From contig NZ_JAMXQS010000007.1 in assembly GCF_024053505.1 (NCBI RefSeq), positions 1 through 64,000 of the forward strand: DNA of 64,000 nt, written 5' to 3'. Under the pieces are notes generated by a model that ran no database searches, was not told the origin of the DNA, and was given only the letters and a program-made list of their open reading frames with translations. This DNA comes from Mesorhizobium liriopis. GTDB taxonomy: Bacteria; Pseudomonadota; Alphaproteobacteria; Rhizobiales; Rhizobiaceae. The position numbers were made by a program, and so were the translations under genes. Of the stretch, positions 17,352-24,963 are shown piece after piece; position 1 is the first letter of the stretch; the number at the start of each line of letters is the position of its first letter.

Positions 17352-18629
17352 ATGACATCGAAGCGATGGACGATGCCGGTCGCAGCATGCGCCGGACTGG
17401 TGGCGTTTGGATTGAGCCTGCCGGTTCTGGCGCAGGACAAGATCACGCTTACCTGGGGTGCGCACTACACGGATGCGCAGATGGCGCCGCTGACGGCATG
17501 CTTCCGCCGCTATGAGCAGGAAAACCCGACCATCACGATCCGCTACCAGCAGTCGGGTATCGAAGATTTTCTGCAGACCATCCTCACCTCGCGCATCGGC
17601 GGGACGAGCCCCGATATCTACAATGTCTATTCGATCTGGGGAAAGCAGCTGACGGATAGCGGCATCTTGGCCGAGCCGCCGAGCGACATCGCGGATTTCA
17701 TCGCGCAGAACTACGAGCCAACGACCGTGAAGGCTGCGACGCTGGACGATAAGGTTTGGGGCGTGCCAGCCGAAGTCAGCCTTTACATGCTGATCTACAA
17801 CAAGGCGCTGTTCGCGGAAGCGGGAATCGCGCAGCCGCCTTCCACTTGGGCCGAGGTGCTGGAGGATGCCAAGAAGATTGCCAAGCGCGATGCCGATGGC
17901 AAGGTGGTGACGGCCGGCTACGCTTTCGGACCCTCAGTGGCCAATGCCACCCACCCGTTCCGCACGCTGATGTTCTCGGCCGGGCTGCCGCTGTTGAAGG
18001 ACGATTTGATGTCCACCAATCTCGCCGATCCCAAGGCGGTCGAGATCCTGTCGGGCGAGGTGGAACTTTTCAAGCAAGGGCTCACCAGCCCCTCCAATGT
18101 GGTCAAGGATTTTCCTTCGAGCCGCAACGGGATGCAGATCACGGCGAACTGGTTCAAGCAGACGCTTCGCGAGGGCATGGGAGAGGATTTCCTCGACAAG
18201 GTCGGCGTGGCGCCTATCCCGGCCGGGCCGGACTGGAAGACCTATCAGTATTCGTTCTACCAGTCGGTGGACGCCAACAGCGCGCATCCAGAAGAGGCGT
18301 GGAAGCTGATCCGCTGGCTGAACTCGCCGCAGGCGACAGGCAAACGCTCCTGCGTGGGCGACATGCTGGTGGCTCTGGGCGGGTTGACGGCCAATAATGC
18401 GGATATCGCCGCAAGTGCCGAGGCGTTCGGCGACAGCTTCACCAAGCCCTATGTGGACGCGCTGCAAAGCGGGCGGGCTTTGTCGGAACCGCCGGTCGCG
18501 CAGACGGCCGAAGCGGATCGAGCCCTGCGCTCGGCTATCGAGGCCGCTTGGCTCGGGCAATTGTCGCCTGAGGACGCGCTGAAGAAGGCGGATGCCGAGA
18601 TCACGAATATTCTGGCGCTGCCGCAGTAA
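17352..18629 (+). CDS. ABC transporter substrate-binding protein, family 1 (orphan)
   Basis: A 425-aa secreted protein with a signal peptide ending PVLAQD and the fold of extracellular solute-binding protein family 1 (sugar type). Typical segments are DIYNVYSIWG, the hinge stretch KVWGVPAEVSLYMLIYNK and the C-terminal EEAWKLIRWL. Such proteins bring sugars or polyols to an inner-membrane permease. No permease or ATPase gene lies nearby: zur is upstream and recQ is convergent downstream. Either the partners are elsewhere or the protein has another role. Two ATGs are in frame; the one at 17352 has GGAGG at 7 nt. Confidence 0.87.
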   Translation: MTSKRWTMPVAACAGLVAFGLSLPVLAQDKITLTWGAHYTDAQMAPLTACFRRYEQENPTITIRYQQSGIEDFLQTILTSRIGGTSPDIYNVYSIWGKQLTDSGILAEPPSDIADFIAQNYEPTTVKAATLDDKVWGVPAEVSLYMLIYNKALFAEAGIAQPPSTWAEVLEDAKKIAKRDADGKVVTAGYAFGPSVANATHPFRTLMFSAGLPLLKDDLMSTNLADPKAVEILSGEVELFKQGLTSPSNVVKDFPSSRNGMQITANWFKQTLREGMGEDFLDKVGVAPIPAGPDWKTYQYSFYQSVDANSAHPEEAWKLIRWLNSPQATGKRSCVGDMLVALGGLTANNADIAASAEAFGDSFTKPYVDALQSGRALSEPPVAQTAEADRALRSAIEAAWLGQLSPEDALKKADAEITNILALPQ

Positions 18630-18673
18630 GGGGAAGTGGATGTTCGGGTTGGGGTTGTGCAGGTTGAGACGCT

Positions 18674-18817
18674 ACCCCCACCCCTTACCCCTCCCCACAG
18701 GTGGGACGGGGACATGCGCGTAGAGCTGTAGCCTTGGAGCTTGACGCCAAGCTTCGAGAATTCGATGCGGCTTCGGTGTCTCCCTCCCACCTGTGGGGAG
18801 GGGTAAGGGGTGGGGGT
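18674..18817. repeat. 33-bp perfect inverted repeat with 78-bp spacer
   Basis: The arm at 18674-18706, beginning ACCCCCACCCCTTACCCC, is the exact reverse complement of 18785-18817, ending TAAGGGGTGGGGGT. The 78-bp spacer holds no gene. The element fills the gap between the convergent solute-binding protein gene and recQ. A shorter, diverged member of the same family is at 21336-21396. Each arm could pair into a very stable RNA hairpin on both transcripts, so a bidirectional terminator-like role is possible. It looks like a dispersed intergenic palindrome rather than an insertion sequence. Confidence 0.85.
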
Positions 18818-18858
18818 GACATCTCCGTTTTCGCCAACACCGAGAGATTCACACCATC

Positions 18859-20658
18859 TCACCCCGCCCGCAAAATCTCGACGAACCGTTCCCCATACCG
18901 CTCGAGCTTGGTCTGTCCGACCCCATTCAGCGCCGCGAGTTCCCTCAGCGTCGTCGCGCCCGCGCGGACCATGTCGACCAAGGTGCGATCGTGGAAGATC
19001 ACGTAGGGCGGCACGTTCTGTTCGCGGGCGATGGCCATGCGCTCGGCCTTGAGGCGTTTCAGAAGCTCGTTGTCGGCTTCGTCGTCGAGCACGGCGTCGG
19101 TGCGGACGGCTGACTTGCGCTTCGGCTTGGGCCGCGCATCGATGCGCAATTCGAGACTTTGGCGCTCGCGCAGGAAAGTGGCGCCGGCATCCGTCAGGCG
19201 AAGCGCGCCATAGGCATCGGAATCCGCTTCGACCAAGCCGTGCACCATCAGCTGGCGAAGCACGCCACGCCATTCGCGGTCGCTGTGGTCCTTGCCGATG
19301 CCGAAGGTGCTCAGCTGGTCGTGACCCAGGCGCTTGATGCGCTCGTCGTCCGTGCCCAGCAGCACATTGATCACATAGACCGCGCCGAAGCGCTCACCGG
19401 TGCGATAGATGCAGGACAGAAGCTTTTGGGCTGCCACCGTGCCGTCAAAGGTTTCGGGCGGCTCGAGACAGGTGTCGCAATTGTTGCAGGGCTCGCAGGC
19501 GTCGCCGAAATAGGCGAGCAGGGTCTGGCGGCGGCAACGGGGCGCTTCGCAATAGGAGAGCAGCAGTTCGAGCTTGGTGCGCTCGACGCGCTTCTGCTCT
19601 TCGGGGCCCTCGCCATCGTCGATCATGCCGCGTAACTGCACGACATCGTTGATGCCATAGACCATCCAGGCGGTGGCGGGCAGGCCGTCGCGGCCGGCAC
19701 GTCCGGTTTCCTGATAATAGGCCTCGATGTTCTTGGGCAGGTCGAGATGGGCGACGAAGCGCACGTCCGGCTTGTTGATGCCCATGCCGAAGGCGACAGT
19801 CGCCACCATCACCACGCCCTCGTCATTGAGGAAGCGGCGCTGGTTGCCGGCGCGCACATGGTGCTCCAGCCCCGCATGATAGGGCAGCGCGTCGAAACCC
19901 TTGGAGCGCAGCCATTCGGCCGTGTCCTCGACGCGGCGGCGCGACAGGCAGTAAACGATGCCGCTCTCACCCTGTTTGCGGGTTTCGAGGAAGCGCAGAA
20001 GCTGGGTGCGTGGGTTTTCCTTCAGCCCGACGCCGTAAAAGATGTTGGGGCGGTCGAAGCTGCCGGTGAAAAGCTTCGGCAGCGAAAGCTTCTCCACGAT
20101 GTCGGCGCGTGTCGGCCCATCGGCGGTCGCCGTGACTGCGATGCAGGGCACATGGGGAAAGCGCTCGCGAAGTGCCGAGAGCTCGCGATATTCGGGGCGG
20201 AAGTCGTGGCCCCATTGCGAGATGCAGTGCGCTTCGTCGATGGCGAAAAGCGCGATCTCGATGCGCTCGAGGCTGTCGAGGAAGCCGCCGAGCATCAGGC
20301 GCTCGGGCGCGACATAGAGAAGGTCGAGCTCGCCGGCGCGCAACGCCTCGCGCGTCTGGCGCTGCTCGTCTTGCGGCACGGCGGAGTGCAGCGCCGCGGC
20401 ACGCACGCCGAGTTGGCGCAGCGCGGCCACCTGATCGTCCATCAGCGCGATCAGCGGCGACACGACGATCCCTACCCCTGAGCGGCAAAGGGCGGGGATC
20501 TGATAGCACAGCGACTTGCCCGAGCCGGTCGGCATCAAGACGCAGCAGGAGCCGCCCTCCGTCACATGAGTGATGATGTTTTCCTGCTGCCCGCGAAATT
20601 CTGCGTAACCGAAAGTTTCGGTCAGCACCGTGCGCGGGTCGGAATGGGGCTTGGGCAT
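18859..20658 (-). CDS. recQ: ATP-dependent DNA helicase RecQ
   Basis: A 599-aa superfamily 2 helicase that unwinds DNA 3' to 5' in recombination and fork repair. In order: Walker [13 protein letters not shown] (Lys48), DEAH box at about residue 141 followed by the RecQ aromatic loop [12 protein letters not shown], helicase motif [14 protein letters not shown], an RQC zinc-binding segment with spaced cysteines (CEAPRCRR then [10 protein letters not shown]), a winged helix, and a C-terminal HRDC domain (about residues 530-599). The length matches bacterial RecQ. The gene is single and convergent with the solute-binding protein gene. Confidence 0.96.
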   Translation of the reverse strand: MPKPHSDPRTVLTETFGYAEFRGQQENIITHVTEGGSCCVLMPTGSGKSLCYQIPALCRSGVGIVVSPLIALMDDQVAALRQLGVRAAALHSAVPQDEQRQTREALRAGELDLLYVAPERLMLGGFLDSLERIEIALFAIDEAHCISQWGHDFRPEYRELSALRERFPHVPCIAVTATADGPTRADIVEKLSLPKLFTGSFDRPNIFYGVGLKENPRTQLLRFLETRKQGESGIVYCLSRRRVEDTAEWLRSKGFDALPYHAGLEHHVRAGNQRRFLNDEGVVMVATVAFGMGINKPDVRFVAHLDLPKNIEAYYQETGRAGRDGLPATAWMVYGINDVVQLRGMIDDGEGPEEQKRVERTKLELLLSYCEAPRCRRQTLLAYFGDACEPCNNCDTCLEPPETFDGTVAAQKLLSCIYRTGERFGAVYVINVLLGTDDERIKRLGHDQLSTFGIGKDHSDREWRGVLRQLMVHGLVEADSDAYGALRLTDAGATFLRERQSLELRIDARPKPKRKSAVRTDAVLDDEADNELLKRLKAERMAIAREQNVPPYVIFHDRTLVDMVRAGATTLRELAALNGVGQTKLERYGERFVEILRAG

Positions 20659-20815
20659 GGTGCGGGAAATGGCGGGCGTCTCGAAAAACAGGCAGGCGGG
20701 AAAGGGTGCGGATTAACCCTTTCTTCATTTTGGAGCCAAGTCACAAAGGCAGGAGTGAAACTGGTTTATAGGCAGGCCGTATCGCTTTCCAAAGGAAAAC
20801 CAAGGAGGCATTTCC

Positions 20816-21010
20816 ATGAACGACGACATGCCGCGCCCCGAAACCTGGGTTTCGATCGCAGCCGAAAGCGGCGAATTCTTCGTCCATGTCCGGGAGGGCG
20901 AGAGCCGCGACCGGTATGGGCCCTACCAGACGAACCGGGAGGCGACGCTCAAGGCGCGCAGCGAGTCCGAACGACTGGGGCTCGATCGCCGCCAAGCACT
21001 TGCGGTCTGA
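20816..21010 (+). CDS. Small hypothetical protein (64 aa)
   Basis: An excellent ribosome site (AAGGAGG, 7 nt before the ATG) starts a 64-aa soluble protein. The first half has alternating strand-like pattern (TWVSIAAESGEFFVHVREG) followed by DRYGPYQTNREATLKARSESERLG, which resembles a small beta-beta-alpha fold with a charged helix. I do not recognise the family. There is no signal peptide, membrane segment or cysteine. It is a single gene downstream of the divergent recQ. Confidence 0.65.
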   Translation: MNDDMPRPETWVSIAAESGEFFVHVREGESRDRYGPYQTNREATLKARSESERLGLDRRQALAV

Positions 21011-21164
21011 GGACCCGCTTTACCATTCTCTTTTTCATGCAACCTGAGAATGCAACCATTGGCTGTTGTCGCGATTGGAAACGACAGGGAGATGTTTGCA
21101 GGCGGCGGTGATGCGCAGGATCTATCCACCGGAACGACCGGAATTCGCGGTTCAGGAGAGTTGC

Positions 21165-21314
21165 ATGGATGCGCTCGAACCGGCTTTCGAGCAACTGATC
21201 GACCGTGCCGTTCTGGCGGGCTGGCCGCGGGAGATGGTGATCGTCGCGCTTGTCGGGCTGGCGCAGGGGGGATTGGGGAAGCGGAGCGTGGCCGTATTGA
21301 ACGAGACGGCGTGA
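21165..21314 (+). CDS. Small hypothetical protein (49 aa)
   Basis: AGGAG lies 5-6 nt before the ATG at 21165. The 49-aa product begins MDALEPAFEQLIDRAVLAGW and is predicted largely helical (FEQLIDRAVLAGWPREMVIVALVGLAQGG), with a mildly hydrophobic middle. An in-frame ATG at 21108 would add 19 residues but has no ribosome site. I do not recognise a family. Its 3' end is followed by the compact palindromic repeat and the convergent TPR gene of the cellulose operon. Confidence 0.55.
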   Translation: MDALEPAFEQLIDRAVLAGWPREMVIVALVGLAQGGLGKRSVAVLNETA

Positions 21315-21335
21315 ATTTGCCGGATCGTCAAGGCG

Positions 21336-21396
21336 CCGCCCTTACCCCGCCCATGACCTTTCCCTACCTCGGGGAAAAGTTAGGGGCGGGGGTGAC
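21336..21396. repeat. Compact palindromic G/C-rich repeat, relative of 18674-18817
   Basis: CCGCCCTTACCCCGCCC (21336-21352) and the segment 21366-21396 ending TTAGGGGCGGGGGTGAC match the left and right arms of the longer inverted repeat at 18674-18817 with a few substitutions. The spacer is only 13 bp. Like the first copy it lies between convergent genes, here the 49-aa gene and the TPR gene that ends the cellulose operon. Confidence 0.65.
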
Positions 21397-21442
21397 GTTC
21401 ACACTCATCCAAGCCTTTGACGTCGCTCTTGGAGTCTCACGC

Positions 21443-23923
21443 TCAGCGCGGCAGCTGCCCTGCTCCTCGCTCGGCCCGGCGCTCTCTGACCAGTAAAAGT
21501 CCACGCCTCGCATTCTCGGAGCCGGATGCGGCTGCAGCGCCGAAGATTTGTTCGGCATCGTTGAAGCGATTGAGGCCCAGAAGCGCGTAGCCGCGCAGCG
21601 CCATCAGGCCGACATCTTCCGGCATCAGGCGCGAGCGCTCATCGAGGGCGATCAGGGTCTCGTTGTAGCGCTTCGCCTGGAAGGCGTCGTTGGCGCGCGC
21701 AGCGAGAAGTGCGATCTGAAGCTCGGTCGAGCGTTGCTGGCTCTGGCGCGACTTGGACGCCGAGAGTGCCGCCTTGTTGATCAGGCCCGCCTGCATATAG
21801 GCCAAGCTCTGGCCATAGGCCGCGTCTTCCTTGTCTTTCGCGTTGCGGGTCATCAAGCCCCGCTCGAAGGCCTCACCCGCTTCCAGTGGACGCTTGAGAT
21901 TGAGCAGGCACCAGCCGCGCTGAAGGGCCGCGCGGGGCGAAAGCAGGTTGGGATCGACCGTGTTCGAGCAGCCGCGCGCCGAAACGCGTGAGCCGGTCGA
22001 TGTGTTGTTCTGGGCGACCACGACTTCTTCGCGCGTCGCGGGCCGGGCCGGTGCGCTTTCGTCTGCCGTGATGCGCGGCGCGCGTTCGGCACGTTGGGGG
22101 ACGGTTTCCTGTTCGGGTGCCGTCTGCACTTGAGCGAATTGCTGCACGCGGTTGTAGGCGGGCGTCGCCGGTTGGATTTCGGAATAGGCGGCAAGCGTCG
22201 TGCCGTAGCGTGACGGATCGGGCTCGGGTGCGGCCTGCGCATAGCGCTGCGGCACGGATGGGATCGCATCGGTGCGCTGGTCGGCTGAGCCCGTGCTCTG
22301 CTGCTGTTGCGGCGTGTATTGCTGCGGCTGGGGCGCATATTGCGGCTGCACGCGCTGCTGTTGCGGCTGCGGCTGCTGGGTCGCACCTTGCGGGCCGAAC
22401 TGGCGGGGAATCGCGCTTTGCGCGGGCTGGCCCTGTTGCGGCTGGGGCTGGCCCACGGTTGCGATACGGTCCGAGCGCCCGGCCCAGAGCCGCTGCATCT
22501 GGGTCACGCCCTGCTTGTTGTTCAGCTTCCAGAACATCAAGGTCAGGCCATAGGCCGATGGCTCGTCGCCGGGCTTCCAGCCGAGCGCCGTTTCGAACCA
22601 TTGCTGCGCAGTCGGGAACTGGTTGAGCGCATCGGCATACCAGCCGAACTGCTGGGCGGCGGCGGCATCACGCACCTTGCCGACTTCCGCTGCGATGCGC
22701 GCCAAACGATCGGGCGCCAGTTCGAGCGGGGGCACGATGGCGAGCATGTTGGCCACGGCCGCCATATAGGTCTTTTGCGTGTCCTCGTTCTCGTCGCGCC
22801 ACTTGTAGAGCACGTCCTCGGCATCCGGCGACTTGCCGAGCGCGATCTGGGCCAGCGCGAGGCCCTGGCTCGCCTGCGCGCTGTCTTCCGCCTGGCGAGC
22901 CTGCGTGAACCAGCGCTCGGCATCCTGCGGTTTGTCGCGAACGATGTTGTACCAGCCGAGCAGCAATGCATCGGATGGCTGCTTCTTGTCCTGGGCCAAC
23001 TCTTGTACGCGGTCCAGATCTGCCTGTGCAACCTCGGCCTTGGGGTCTTCGCCACCCTTGCCGACACTCTGGCGCGCAAGATCGTCGCGGATGGAATCGA
23101 ACTCGCCCACCCCTTGCGGCGACTTCTTCTCAAGGGCCAGCAACTGGTTGAATTCATCGCGCGGCAACACGGCCAGCGCCTTTTGTACGGTCGCCAGCCG
23201 TTGCGGGCCTTCGTCCCCGCAGGATTGCAGCACGTAGCGATAGGCATCGAGCGCGCGGCTCGCGCGGTCTGTCTTGCCGAACGCTTCGGCCACGCGCCAC
23301 AAAACGTCGAGATCGCCGCAGGTGAGCAGGCTCGGCGTGGTCGAGGCCTGGCGGATCACCGTGTCATATTGCTTGAGGTCGGAGGCATTGATGATGCGCT
23401 CGCGCGCTTCGGCCACCGCCAAACGATCGAGCAGGTCGGCCGGCACCTCCCAGCCCGGTTCCTCGGCCTGCCGGTCGGAGATGGCCTTGCGCACCTCGGC
23501 GATCTTGTTCTCCGAATAAAGCTTCCACATCGCGTCGAGCTTGGCGTCGCGCTGAACGGGAACGGCGAGCGGATCGGCGGGCGGTGTCCAATTGGGGTAG
23601 AGCGCACGCAGCCGCGCGATCTCGGCTTCGAGGCGCTTGGTGTCGCCCTGCTGGGCGAAATAGCGCAACGCGGATTCGTCGACTTCCGGCTGCGGCTGCG
23701 CTTGAGCCTGCGTTGGGGGCTGATCCTGCGCGGGCAGGGGGGCGACGCTCGAGGGCGCCGGGCTGGCGGCGGCCGGCGGCTGTGGCACGGTGCTGCTGTT
23801 CGATTGGGAACCGCTGGTTGAGGCGGGCGGCGTCGAAACCTGGGCGATGGACGCGAAGCGGCCGCCGCTCGAATAAAGCAGAACGGCCGTGCCGAGCAGA
23901 AGGACGGCGATTCTCTGGTTCAT
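21443..23923 (-). CDS. TPR protein of the cellulose operon (BcsK/BcsC-TPR type)
   Basis: An 826-aa exported protein: an N-terminal signal or anchor segment, a Pro/Ala/Ser linker (to about residue 75), many helical tetratricopeptide-type repeats, a Gln/Pro-rich spacer at about residues 490-545, then more TPR-like repeats to the end. It lacks the C-terminal beta-barrel domain that BcsC uses as outer-membrane pore. In operons of the Agrobacterium type a TPR protein called BcsK takes this place, and this gene fits that position. It probably scaffolds the periplasmic part of the synthase. An in-frame extension upstream of the signal peptide is an artefact of overlapping bcsZ. ATG at 23923 has GGGGA 6 nt upstream and overlaps the bcsZ stop. 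Confidence 0.75.
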   Translation of the reverse strand: MNQRIAVLLLGTAVLLYSSGGRFASIAQVSTPPASTSGSQSNSSTVPQPPAAASPAPSSVAPLPAQDQPPTQAQAQPQPEVDESALRYFAQQGDTKRLEAEIARLRALYPNWTPPADPLAVPVQRDAKLDAMWKLYSENKIAEVRKAISDRQAEEPGWEVPADLLDRLAVAEARERIINASDLKQYDTVIRQASTTPSLLTCGDLDVLWRVAEAFGKTDRASRALDAYRYVLQSCGDEGPQRLATVQKALAVLPRDEFNQLLALEKKSPQGVGEFDSIRDDLARQSVGKGGEDPKAEVAQADLDRVQELAQDKKQPSDALLLGWYNIVRDKPQDAERWFTQARQAEDSAQASQGLALAQIALGKSPDAEDVLYKWRDENEDTQKTYMAAVANMLAIVPPLELAPDRLARIAAEVGKVRDAAAAQQFGWYADALNQFPTAQQWFETALGWKPGDEPSAYGLTLMFWKLNNKQGVTQMQRLWAGRSDRIATVGQPQPQQGQPAQSAIPRQFGPQGATQQPQPQQQRVQPQYAPQPQQYTPQQQQSTGSADQRTDAIPSVPQRYAQAAPEPDPSRYGTTLAAYSEIQPATPAYNRVQQFAQVQTAPEQETVPQRAERAPRITADESAPARPATREEVVVAQNNTSTGSRVSARGCSNTVDPNLLSPRAALQRGWCLLNLKRPLEAGEAFERGLMTRNAKDKEDAAYGQSLAYMQAGLINKAALSASKSRQSQQRSTELQIALLAARANDAFQAKRYNETLIALDERSRLMPEDVGLMALRGYALLGLNRFNDAEQIFGAAAASGSENARRGLLLVRERRAERGAGQLPR

Positions 23924-24963
23924 AAGCATTCCCCGTGCCTGCGCGCCACGAATGACAGCGCGAGAAGCTGGAGGGTGGACGGATAATAATTGGTCGGCTG
24001 GAAAGTCTTGAGTTCGTTCGGGATCGGCGTGCGGTCGAGCACGCAGGCGCCCATGGCCAGGATCATGCGATAACCGGGATCGCTCAAGACATCCTTGGTG
24101 ACATTCGTCAAAAGAACGGTGCGCGGGTTGCCCTGTCCGTCGGTCATGCCTTTCAGAAGCGGTTCCAGCGTCTTGCGGTCGTCGATGCCGGCACGCATCA
24201 GGTAGAGCGGAATGCGGATCGCGTTGTAGCCGAACTCGGCAGGAAAGCCGTCGGCGGGTTTGGGCTCGCCGTTGAGCGAAAGCCAGTCGGGCGGCATCTG
24301 TGCATTGCCGAGCTTGATGTCGCGCGCCAGCCCCAGCCCCGCGCTGCGCAATGCCTGCCAATCGACGTTCGGCGCGAGGTTGGACAGAACCGGGAAGGCT
24401 TCGAACACCCAATAGGAGATGTTGATCACCGGACCATCCGTGCGGTCCTTGGCGCCGAAGCCGTTCGCGGCAGGCAGGATGAGGACCTCTTTTCCATCGC
24501 GCAGAAGGGCTGCGCGACCGATGGCGTCCGCGATGCCCTTGCCGGCGTCGAGCAGGTCCTGACGACGCCAGCTTTCGCCGGCCAGCCCCAGCGCATAGGC
24601 GATCAGCATGTCGCCATCCGTCGCATTGTTGGGGTCGGTCACATGCGGATTGGCGTTGGGCTCCCACTTCCAAACGGCCAGCCCGTCGTCGCGAAGCAGA
24701 AGCTCGGTCTTGGTGAAACTCCAGATCAGGTCGAAATCGGCACGTGCGCCCGCGAGATAGGCGAGCAGCAGGCCGTAACCCTGACCCTCGCTATGGCTGA
24801 TATTGCCGTTGGCATCATCCACGATGCGGCCCGAGCCATCGAGGAACTTGGCCTTGTAGGCGTTCCAATCCGCGGACGAGATGGCATTGTTCTGCGCATA
24901 GGCAGCACCGATGCCGGAAATCAACGCGGCGCCCAAGGCCAATATGCGCAGAAATGCTTTCAC
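23920..24963 (-). CDS. bcsZ: Periplasmic endo-1,4-beta-glucanase, GH8
   Basis: A 347-aa secreted cellulase with a signal peptide ending AAYAQN. The GH8 signatures are visible: the catalytic acid Glu in SHSEGQGYGLLLAYL and the substrate-binding aspartate in ATDGDMLIAYAL. BcsZ trims or edits nascent cellulose in the periplasm and affects how much polymer is exported. The GTG start overlaps the bcsB stop and its own stop overlaps the downstream TPR gene, showing tight translational coupling in the bcsA-bcsB-bcsZ-TPR series. Confidence 0.95.
   Translation of the reverse strand: MKAFLRILALGAALISGIGAAYAQNNAISSADWNAYKAKFLDGSGRIVDDANGNISHSEGQGYGLLLAYLAGARADFDLIWSFTKTELLLRDDGLAVWKWEPNANPHVTDPNNATDGDMLIAYALGLAGESWRRQDLLDAGKGIADAIGRAALLRDGKEVLILPAANGFGAKDRTDGPVINISYWVFEAFPVLSNLAPNVDWQALRSAGLGLARDIKLGNAQMPPDWLSLNGEPKPADGFPAEFGYNAIRIPLYLMRAGIDDRKTLEPLLKGMTDGQGNPRTVLLTNVTKDVLSDPGYRMILAMGACVLDRTPIPNELKTFQPTNYYPSTLQLLALSFVARRHGECL

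Noticed and set aside
18630-18858. Insertion sequence flanked by the 33-bp inverted repeats
   Set aside because: The 78-bp spacer is too small for a transposase and I see no target-site duplication.
22307-23821. 504-codon plus-strand frame opposite the TPR gene
   Set aside because: Arises from the Gln/Pro-rich repeat DNA read on the other strand; Leu/Arg-rich product without domain.
23924-24673. Upstream extension of the TPR gene to a 1076-aa protein
   Set aside because: The extra 250 codons lie out of frame over bcsZ, and a signal peptide with its own ribosome site begins at 23923.
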